Source: Gammaproteobacteria bacterium
Lineage (GTDB): Bacteria; Pseudomonadota; Gammaproteobacteria; Pseudomonadales; Azotimanducaceae
Direction: 5' to 3'
Length of the DNA: 36,022 nucleotides
NCBI GenBank assembly: GCA_026706665.1
Contig: JAPOYI010000082.1
Coordinates: 1 to 36,022 of the forward strand
The notes beneath the pieces are model-generated. The model made no database searches and was not told the DNA's origin. It worked only from the letters and a program-made list of their open reading frames with translations. The position numbers were made by a program, and so were the translations under genes. Below are positions 30,135 to 36,022 of the stretch, one piece after another (position 1 is the stretch's first letter; every line of letters begins with the position of its first letter).

Positions 30135-30956
30135 TTGACCGACGCATACCAGGAACGCGACATCGAACTCGCGAGCGGCAAGGTACACCTGCTTGAAGGC
30201 GGCAGCGGCAGCGACATCGTGATGCTGCATCACTCCTGGGGCAGCCCGGGGTGGCTGCCGGTGCATGCGGCGCTCGCCGAGCGGCATCGCGTAGTGGTGC
30301 CCGACCTGCCCGGCTGGGGCGGTTCGGTGCGCCCCGCCTGGGCGCGCGAGCCCCGCGATATCGCGATTCTCGCAGGTCATGTCCTGGATGCGCTGGACAT
30401 CGGTCCCGCGGCAGTCGTGGGCACGGGATTCGGCGGTTTCGTCGCGGCGGAACTCGCCGCCACGCAGCCGCGCAGGCTGCGCGCGCTGGTGCTCATCGGC
30501 GCCCCCGGGCTGAAGCCGGAGAACGGTGAAATCGCCGACCAGATGATGATGTCGCACCGGGCCTATATCGAGGAGAGCTTTCGCGACCGGGAGAACTACG
30601 TCGCCTGGGTCGGCGAGGAGCCCGGCGAAGACGTGCGCGAACTGTGGGACATGTCGCGGGAGATGACGGCGCGCGTGACCTGGAAGCCGTACATGTTCAG
30701 CCGGCGCCTGGCGCCGCTCCTCGGGGACGTGACGACGCCAACGCTCCTCGTCTGGGGCGGGCACGACAGGATCGTGCCGGTCGAGTGCGCCGAGCTATAT
30801 GCGGCCTGCCTGCCGAACTCGATGATCGAGATGGTCGGGGATGCGGGTCACGTGGTCGAGATCGAGGAGCCGGAGCGGGTCGCGGACCTGATCTCCCGGC
30901 ACGTAGACGGGGCGGCGGCTGCTGATAGTATTGAAGCTATCGGTCGCGGCGGCTAA
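30135..30956 (+). CDS. Alpha/beta-hydrolase-fold protein lacking the nucleophile
   Basis: This 273-residue, TTG-initiated protein follows a GGGGGG run. The alpha/beta-hydrolase core is clear: VMLHHSWGSPGWLPVH, VVVPDLPGWGGS, LLVWGGHDRIVP (acid) and GDAGHVVEIEEPE (catalytic His). The nucleophile elbow reads VVGTGFGGF: the codon expected to be Ser is GGA (Gly98). Hydrolysis by the usual mechanism is therefore unlikely; a lyase, a binding role or loss of function are alternatives. It is the first gene of a plus-strand operon with a LLM flavin monooxygenase 15 bp downstream and a halogenase-like gene, a gene set seen in oxidative catabolism of small molecules (inference). Confidence 0.82.
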   Translation: MTDAYQERDIELASGKVHLLEGGSGSDIVMLHHSWGSPGWLPVHAALAERHRVVVPDLPGWGGSVRPAWAREPRDIAILAGHVLDALDIGPAAVVGTGFGGFVAAELAATQPRRLRALVLIGAPGLKPENGEIADQMMMSHRAYIEESFRDRENYVAWVGEEPGEDVRELWDMSREMTARVTWKPYMFSRRLAPLLGDVTTPTLLVWGGHDRIVPVECAELYAACLPNSMIEMVGDAGHVVEIEEPERVADLISRHVDGAAAADSIEAIGRGG

Positions 30957-30971
30957 ACGATCAAGTTCGAC

Positions 30972-32300
30972 ATGTTCATCGGTTATTTCACGGAACGTCC
31001 CTACCAGGATCCGAACTCCGGCTACTTCGGCAACACGGGCAGGGCGGTCATGGACCTCGGCATGTCCAACGCCTCCTACGACCCGAGGCTCGGGGCCGAT
31101 CTCTACAACCGCTACCTCGACGAAAAGCTGTACGCGGAGGAAATGGGGTTCGACGGCCTGATGCTCAACGAACACCACTCGACGCCTTTCTGCATGGGAC
31201 AGGTCGTGAACCTCGAGGCCGCGATCCTGGCCCGCATCACCAAGCGCGCGAAGATCGTGCTGCTCGGCAACATCCTGCCGATCTGGGACGACCCGCTGTG
31301 GCTGGCCGAAGACCTCTCGACCATTGACATGATCTCGCGCGGCCGCCTGGTGACCGGGTGGGTGCGCGGGACCGGTCGGGAAAGCGTCGCGCACAACGCC
31401 GTGCCGCCCTACAACTGGGACCGGTTCCAGGAAGCGCACGACTTCATCATCGAGGCGTGGACGCGGGACGGACCGTTCCGCTGGGAAGGCGAGCACTACC
31501 ATTACCGCTACGTGAACCCCTGGTCGAAGCCCTACCAGTCGCCGCATCCGCAGATCTGGATCCCCGGGGTCATGAGCCGCAACACGGTGGCCTGGGCCGC
31601 GAAACACCGCTATCCCTACGTCATGCTCGCGACGGAACTCGGCCCGACCAAGGATTCCTACGGCTACTACGACGAGGTGGCGAAGGAAGAGGGCTACGAG
31701 GCCGGGACCCAGCACCGGGGATATCTCTTCAAGGTGCATGTCGACGAGACCGAGGCGCTGGCGGACGAAGCCGGGCGCAAGTACGTGCAGGGGCCGAGCA
31801 ACCCGTTCCTCGAAGGCAACCAGGGGATCGTCCGACCGTTCATTCAGAACCTGCCGGGGCTGACACAGCGCAACAACCTGCTGCCGACGCTCACGAGTTT
31901 CGCCGCCGCCAGGTCGCGGGGCCGGGCGGAACAGTTCATCGCGCAACAGCGGGCGCGCGGCGAGAAAGCGGACATCCCGCCCCCGCCGAAGGACCCTTAC
32001 ACCGACCTGACAAAGAAGTACAGCATCATCTCGGGGACGCCGAAGACGGTCATCAAGCGGGTGCGCCACGTGCTGGAAACCCTGCGGCCCGGCACCATCT
32101 TCTTCTGGGACGGCGACGGCGCCATGTCCCACGAGGACAGCATGCGGTCGCTGCGACTGATGGGCGAAGAGGTCATACCCGCAATGCGCGAGATCGGCAA
32201 GGAGCTCGATCTCAAGGGTCCGTTCGAAGTGGATCCGAAGAACAACGAGCCGATGGCGCAGGCCGACGAGGACATCGCCGAGCAGGCCGCGGCCGATTGA
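30972..32300 (+). CDS. LLM-class flavin-dependent oxidoreductase (luciferase-like)
   Basis: This 442-residue member of the bacterial luciferase/LLM family has a TIM barrel using FMN or F420. Family features include YAEEMGFDGLMLNEHHSTPF, DDPLWLAEDLSTIDMIS, GRLVTGWVRGTGRES and PQIWIPGVMSRNTV. It probably acts as a flavin-dependent monooxygenase needing a reductase partner; no reductase is in the window. The ATG is the first good start but has no clear ribosome site, so coupling to the upstream hydrolase 15 bp away is likely. The stop overlaps the presumed ATT start of the next gene. The acidic C-terminal tail (about 40 residues) is unremarkable. Confidence 0.9.
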   Translation: MFIGYFTERPYQDPNSGYFGNTGRAVMDLGMSNASYDPRLGADLYNRYLDEKLYAEEMGFDGLMLNEHHSTPFCMGQVVNLEAAILARITKRAKIVLLGNILPIWDDPLWLAEDLSTIDMISRGRLVTGWVRGTGRESVAHNAVPPYNWDRFQEAHDFIIEAWTRDGPFRWEGEHYHYRYVNPWSKPYQSPHPQIWIPGVMSRNTVAWAAKHRYPYVMLATELGPTKDSYGYYDEVAKEEGYEAGTQHRGYLFKVHVDETEALADEAGRKYVQGPSNPFLEGNQGIVRPFIQNLPGLTQRNNLLPTLTSFAAARSRGRAEQFIAQQRARGEKADIPPPPKDPYTDLTKKYSIISGTPKTVIKRVRHVLETLRPGTIFFWDGDGAMSHEDSMRSLRLMGEEVIPAMREIGKELDLKGPFEVDPKNNEPMAQADEDIAEQAAAD

Positions 32301-33846
32301 CGTCATCGTCGTAGGCGGCGGGCCGGCTGGCAGCGTCGCCGGCGCCCTCCTCGCCCGGCAGGGCTTCGACGTCGCGCTCTTTGAGGCCGAAGTGTTTCCC
32401 CGCGCACACGTAGGGGAGTCCCTGCTGCCGGCGACGCTGGCGGTACTCGATGACATCGGCGTGCTGCCGGCGGTGGCGTCTGCGGGGTTCGTCGAGAAGT
32501 GGGGCGCGACCATGTCCTGGGGACGGGATCCGGCGCCCTGGAGCTGGTATTTCAAGGAAACGAACAGGCGCTTTCCGCACGCCTACCAGGTGTGGCGGCC
32601 CAAGTTCGACCAGATACTGCTGGACCACGCGGCGGCCTGCGGCTGCGCGGTGCACTGCGGGGAGGCGGTGACGGCGGTGGATAGGGGCACGGTGACGCTC
32701 GCGGGGGGCGGACACGTCGAGGCTGGCATGGTGGTGGACGCGTCCGGCCAGCGCGCGCTCGTCGCGACCGCGCGGGGCCTGCGGAAGTGGGACAGCGCCT
32801 TCCGGAATCTCGCCGTATACGGCTATTTCGACGGCGGACGGCACCTGGACCCACCCGACGACGGCAACATCTTCATCGAAGCGACGGCCCACGGCTGGCT
32901 GTGGAAGATCCCGCTGGCCGGCGGGGTGTCGAGCGTCGGTGCTGTGGTGGATCGGGACTACGGTGCGGGTGAGATCCGGCGTGCCGGGCTGGAGGACTTC
33001 TTCTCGGATCAGATCGCTTCGGGAACGGGGACACACAACTTTTTGGACGGCGCGGTCAAGCGGCAGGGTCTCACGGCGGTGCGCGACTGGTCGTACTGTG
33101 CGAAATCCATGGTCGGGGACGACTTCGCGCTGGTCGGTGACGCGGCGTGTTTCATCGATCCGCTGTTCTCGACGGGGGTGCATCTCGCCGTGTCCGGCGC
33201 GCATCTGGCGGCCGCTTACGTCACCACTGCGCTATCGACGCCCTCTTTGCGCGCCGCTGCGGGGGCAGCCTACGAGCGGCTTTACGCCAGCCAGTACGCG
33301 CACTTCCGGGAACTGGCGAAGCTCTTCTACGCCTCGAACCGCACCGCCGATTCTTACTTCTGGGAAGCACGACGGATCACGGGGACGCCGGCTGACGCGC
33401 CGCGCGCCGCGTTTGTCCGCGCGGTATCGGGGCAGACCGCCGCAGGATACGAGCGATCCGTGCTACGCCATGGAGTCCTGCCGAAATCGTTCCAGCGCGC
33501 GCTGGATGCCGAAACCGAGGCCCGTCACGCCCGGCGCATGCGGCCCGTGGCGAGCACGCGCGTCCGGCGGGCTTCCGGCGTCGCGGTCCGGCAAGACATG
33601 GTGCTGGGCGACGGACGGTTCGAACCGGGCTATGTCATCGACGGCCCCGGCCGCGACGAGTTGCCGGTGAGCGGACTCGTCGCGAGCCTCGCGCACTACG
33701 CCGAAGGCAAAGACCTGGGCGCGATTGCCGAACGTATTGCGAGCGCCAACGAGGCCGATCCGGCACGCGTCGCCGAGGCCGTGCTGGCGGCCGCCGAACT
33801 GCTGATCGCCGACGGTTTGCTGGAAGTCGAAGAGCCGGGCGGATAG
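32296..33846 (+). CDS. Flavin-dependent halogenase-like FAD oxidoreductase, nonstandard start
   Basis: The protein (516 residues if begun at ATT 32296) opens with the FAD-binding Rossmann motif DVIVVGGGPAGSVAGALLA. It carries the flavin-halogenase hallmarks: GESLLPATL, a lysine in FVEKWGATMSWG (Lys68, position of the halogenase catalytic Lys), the WxWxIP motif as WLWKIP (201-206), and GDAACFIDPLFSTGVHLA near 281-298, as in the CmlS-type branch. The last 110 residues or so form a helical extra domain. The frame is open from 32161 but has no ATG, GTG or TTG before 32392, which would delete the FAD loop. ATT at 32296, overlapping the upstream stop (ATTGA), is the best guess; a sequencing error is possible. 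Halogenation is inferred from motifs; a plain monooxygenase is the alternative. Confidence 0.78.
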   Translation: MDVIVVGGGPAGSVAGALLARQGFDVALFEAEVFPRAHVGESLLPATLAVLDDIGVLPAVASAGFVEKWGATMSWGRDPAPWSWYFKETNRRFPHAYQVWRPKFDQILLDHAAACGCAVHCGEAVTAVDRGTVTLAGGGHVEAGMVVDASGQRALVATARGLRKWDSAFRNLAVYGYFDGGRHLDPPDDGNIFIEATAHGWLWKIPLAGGVSSVGAVVDRDYGAGEIRRAGLEDFFSDQIASGTGTHNFLDGAVKRQGLTAVRDWSYCAKSMVGDDFALVGDAACFIDPLFSTGVHLAVSGAHLAAAYVTTALSTPSLRAAAGAAYERLYASQYAHFRELAKLFYASNRTADSYFWEARRITGTPADAPRAAFVRAVSGQTAAGYERSVLRHGVLPKSFQRALDAETEARHARRMRPVASTRVRRASGVAVRQDMVLGDGRFEPGYVIDGPGRDELPVSGLVASLAHYAEGKDLGAIAERIASANEADPARVAEAVLAAAELLIADGLLEVEEPGG

Positions 33847-33937
33847 GAGCCCAAAGGGTGGGCCAGCCGAACCGGACCCGCGCCGGGAGAGTGTTTCGCC
33901 GATTCAATGGTCGAGCGTGTTGGCTACCGCTGGCCGG

Positions 33938-34158
33938 TCAAGGTCCGGTCGGTTTTCCGTTCGCCCGTTGTTCGGATTCCCATCGAAGTGCCGCATCGCG
34001 GGTCGTGCGGTAGCCCACCTGCTTGATGTGGCCAGTGCGGCCGAGATTTCGCCGATGCTCCTCCTCACGACGATCAAGGTCGTTGGTGATTCCCGCGTGG
34101 ACGATCTTGTTGCCAATCTTGAAGTGGTATTTGTACGTAGATAGAGTGCGCGCGCCAT
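33938..34158 (-). pseudogene. GIY-YIG-like small nuclease gene with displaced start
   Basis: The minus strand encodes about 68 residues (TYKYHFKIGNKIVHAGITND, LDRREEEHRRNLGRTGHIKQ, VGYRTTRDAALRWESEQRAN, ending GKPTGP). These resemble small GIY-YIG-type endonuclease domains (KIVHAGIT..DLDRREEEH). The natural ATG (34156-34158) is two bases out of frame: ATGG(GC)4AC separates it from the domain, and one GC unit fewer would restore MARTLSTYKYHF. In-frame alternatives are GTG at 34222 or ATT at 34177, both overlapping the start of metY on the other strand. It may be a pseudogene, slippage-controlled, or use a rare start. Confidence 0.5.
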
Positions 34159-34175
34159 AGTTCGCGCCGTGCCCA

Positions 34176-35477
34176 ATGCAGAACCCCGACGAAAAACCCT
34201 TGCGGTCATTCGGATTCCACACCCGCAGCGTGCATGCCGGGGCGCGGCCCGAACCCAATACGGGCGCCCGGGCAGTGCCGATCTTCCAGACCACCAGCTA
34301 TGTGTTCGAAGACCCGGAATCCGCCGCCGCGTACTTCAATCTGCAGGAGTACGGGAATACTTATTCGCGCATAATGAACCCCACCGTTGCGGCGTTCGAG
34401 GAGCGCGTCGGCAACCTGGAAGGCGCGATCGGGGCGGTCGCGTTTGCCAGCGGGCTCGCGGCGCAATCAGCGGCGTTCTTCACGCTGCTCAATCCCGGCG
34501 ATCACGTCGTCGCGTCCGCCGCGCTCTATGGCGGCACGGTGACGCAGCTCAAGCACCTGTTTCGCAAGATGTCGGTCGGGCTCACCTTCGTCGACCCTGA
34601 CGCTCCGGAGAACTGGAAAGCGGCGCTGACAGACGAAACGAAGCTCCTCTTCGCCGAGACCATTGGCAATCCCGGCGGCAATGTCCTCGACATCGAACCC
34701 GTGGCCGCCATCGCGCATGGCCACGACATTCCGCTCGTGGTTGACAACACCTTCGCCACTCCCTATCTCTGCCGGCCCATCGACTGGGGCGCCGATATCG
34801 TCGTGCACTCGGCGACGAAGTTCCTCGGCGGCCACGGCACCAGCATCGGCGGCGTGGTCGCGGATTCCGGCGAGTTCGACTGGTCCAACGGCAGGTTCCC
34901 GGTCATCGCGGATCCCTCCCCCGCCTATCACGGCCTCGCGTTCCACCAGACCTTCGGCGGTTACGGCTACCTGATGAAACTGCGCGCGGAAACCTTGCGG
35001 GACCTGGGCGGCGCCATGAGTCCATTCAACGCTTTCCTGTTCATGCAGGGGGTCGAGACGCTGCCGCTCAGGATGGAGCGCCACGTCGCCAACGCTGTCA
35101 CGCTGGCCGAATGGCTGCGCGATCGCAGCGAAGTCACCGCCGTCCGCTATCCGGGACTCGACGACAGCCCGTACAGCTCGCTGACGAAGAAGTACCTGCC
35201 GAAGGGCGCCGGCGCCGTGTTCTGTTTCGACCTGGCAGCCGGACGGCAGGCCGGGCAGGAGTTCATTCGCGCGGTGGAACTCTTCTCGCACCTCGCCAAC
35301 GTCGGCGACGCCAAGAGCCTCATCATCCACCCGGCCAGCACGACGCACCGGCAGTTGGACGAGGAGGAACTGGCGGCGGCGGGAATCGGTCCGGGAACGA
35401 TCCGCCTGTCCGTCGGCATCGAGGATGTGGACGACCTCATCTGGGACCTGGAGGAAGCCTTTGCGCGTATCGCCTGA
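34176..35477 (+). CDS. metY: O-acetylhomoserine sulfhydrylase (aminocarboxypropyltransferase)
   Basis: This 433-residue, PLP-dependent Cys/Met-metabolism enzyme has IFQTTSYVFEDPE, NTYSRIMNPTVAAFEERV, FASGLAAQSAAFF, AETIGNPGGNVLDIEPVA, and the PLP lysine Lys215 in VVHSATKFLGGHGTSIGG. The extra-long middle segment and HLANVGDAKSLIIHPASTTH are typical of MetY rather than MetB/MetC. It makes homocysteine from O-acetylhomoserine and sulfide. The ATG has no evident ribosome site. A SAM riboswitch was looked for in the upstream sequence and not seen. The stop overlaps the next gene by 17 nt. Confidence 0.93.
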   Translation: MQNPDEKPLRSFGFHTRSVHAGARPEPNTGARAVPIFQTTSYVFEDPESAAAYFNLQEYGNTYSRIMNPTVAAFEERVGNLEGAIGAVAFASGLAAQSAAFFTLLNPGDHVVASAALYGGTVTQLKHLFRKMSVGLTFVDPDAPENWKAALTDETKLLFAETIGNPGGNVLDIEPVAAIAHGHDIPLVVDNTFATPYLCRPIDWGADIVVHSATKFLGGHGTSIGGVVADSGEFDWSNGRFPVIADPSPAYHGLAFHQTFGGYGYLMKLRAETLRDLGGAMSPFNAFLFMQGVETLPLRMERHVANAVTLAEWLRDRSEVTAVRYPGLDDSPYSSLTKKYLPKGAGAVFCFDLAAGRQAGQEFIRAVELFSHLANVGDAKSLIIHPASTTHRQLDEEELAAAGIGPGTIRLSVGIEDVDDLIWDLEEAFARIA

Positions 35478-35946
35478 ACACCAGGACCCGGAGACGATCC
35501 AGAGGATCCTTCACCAGGCGCGAACCGTCGCCATCGTCGGACTCTCGCCAAACGAGCTGCGCGCGAGCAATTTCGTCGGCTTCTACGCCGACCGGCACGG
35601 CTATGAAGTGATTCCTGTCAATCCCCGCGAGGACGAGATCATGGGCTTCAAGTCCTATCCTTCACTGGCGGACATTCCCGGTACCGTCGACGTCGTCGAC
35701 GTTTTCCGCGACCCCGGGGCCGCCGTGGAGGTCGCCCTGCAAGCCGTCGCAATCAATGCCCGGGCCCTGTGGCTCCAGTTCGGGGTGATCAGCGACGAAG
35801 CCGCCGAAATCGCCAAGGCCGGCGGCCTCGACGTCGTCATGGACCGGTGTTTCAAGATCGAGCACGCCCGCTATATCGGCCGCATGCACTGGCTCGGCTT
35901 CAACACCCGGGTCATCACCGGACGCCGGCCGGGGCATCTGCTCTAG
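35461..35946 (+). CDS. CoA-binding-domain protein (YccU-like)
   Basis: This 161-residue protein has a CoA-binding Rossmann domain: TVAIVGLSPNELRASNFVGF, YEVIPVNPREDEI, DVVDVFRDPGAAVEV, ARALWLQFGV and VVMDRCFKIEH. YccU-type proteins of this size are common beside metY; their function is not established. The TTG at 35461 is chosen because GGAGG (35450-35454) lies 6 nt upstream and inside the end of metY, so translation is coupled. An ATG at 35425 would add 12 residues and lacks such a site. Confidence 0.85.
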   Translation: MRVSPEHQDPETIQRILHQARTVAIVGLSPNELRASNFVGFYADRHGYEVIPVNPREDEIMGFKSYPSLADIPGTVDVVDVFRDPGAAVEVALQAVAINARALWLQFGVISDEAAEIAKAGGLDVVMDRCFKIEHARYIGRMHWLGFNTRVITGRRPGHLL

Positions 35947-36022
35947 GGCGTGTTAACACTACGTAGGGCCTCGACGATCAGCACGAACACGATGAAGCCG
36001 AGGAAGACGACGTCGAGTTTTT
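35943..36022 (-). CDS. 3' end of a probable membrane protein (cut by window edge)
   Basis: On the minus strand the last 25 codons before a TAG read KLDVVFLGFIVFVLIVEALR, then SVNTP: one strongly hydrophobic helix with a basic end, typical of a membrane protein terminus. Its stop and that of the CoA-binding gene share the palindrome CTAG, so the genes converge with overlapping stop codons. The family cannot be told from so little. Confidence 0.45.
   Translation of the reverse strand, partial: KLDVVFLGFIVFVLIVEALRSVNTP

Noticed and set aside
35941-35948. Convergent genes sharing overlapping stops in CTAG
   Set aside because: A neat arrangement but common in compact genomes; not evidence of regulation.

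Overview
The window is high-GC bacterial DNA with densely packed genes on both strands. GTG and TTG starts are frequent and many neighbouring genes overlap by 1 to 17 nt. A SusC-independent TonB-dependent receptor, a lipobox lipoprotein and a class I fumarase point to a Gram-negative bacterium, most likely a proteobacterium (gamma is a guess). No tRNA, rRNA, CRISPR array or insertion sequence was seen. Broken genes are unusually common: an amber codon, an exact in-frame excision, fused gene remnants and several frameshifts. This suggests a genome, or at least a locus, undergoing decay, although some single-base breaks could be assembly errors.

Region 1 (1-5.5 kb) is an accessory island. It holds a DUF5615 PIN-like toxin remnant, a two-gene minus-strand operon (Vsr/DUF559-like PD-(D/E)XK nuclease followed by a nitrilase-fold amidohydrolase), a divergent HNH endonuclease with an unrecognised C-terminal half, and an intact hipBA toxin-antitoxin operon with a recognisable promoter and palindromic operator candidates. 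The nuclease-nitrilase pair beside the HNH gene is the best candidate for an undescribed defence-type system.

Region 2 (5.6-12.7 kb) runs on the plus strand: a DUF2339 multi-pass membrane protein, an unrecognised protein made of two tandem copies of one domain, and an intact aldo/keto reductase. Three wrecked genes follow: an aldo/keto reductase copy lacking its catalytic core, a DMSP-lyase-like (DddL family) fragment, and a frameshifted, internally deleted trimethylamine-dehydrogenase-type flavin oxidoreductase.

Region 3 (12.8-19.9 kb) is mostly minus strand: a frameshifted TonB-dependent receptor, a type I sulfatase and an FG-GAP/VCBS protein with a DsbD-like C-terminus. A second orphan 3' end of the flavin oxidoreductase lies just upstream of the sulfatase, so two near-identical fragments bracket the receptor-sulfatase block. 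Three perfect 87-bp tandem repeats sit immediately upstream of the FG-GAP gene's signal peptide.

Region 4 (20-26.5 kb), plus strand, encodes a DUF2059 protein, a CPBP-type intramembrane protease translationally coupled to an animal-like ACT-domain phenylalanine hydroxylase, a Glu/Leu/Phe/Val dehydrogenase, and a tightly overlapped rhomboid / M50 protease / alpha-beta hydrolase operon.

Region 5 (26.5-36 kb) holds a minus-strand operon of class I fumarase and a PKD-domain HExxH lipoprotein. Divergent from it is a plus-strand operon of an alpha/beta hydrolase lacking its nucleophile, a LLM-type flavin monooxygenase and a flavin-dependent halogenase-like protein without a standard start codon. 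The window ends with a GIY-YIG-like gene with a displaced start, MetY (O-acetylhomoserine sulfhydrylase), a CoA-binding protein and the 3' end of a probable membrane protein.
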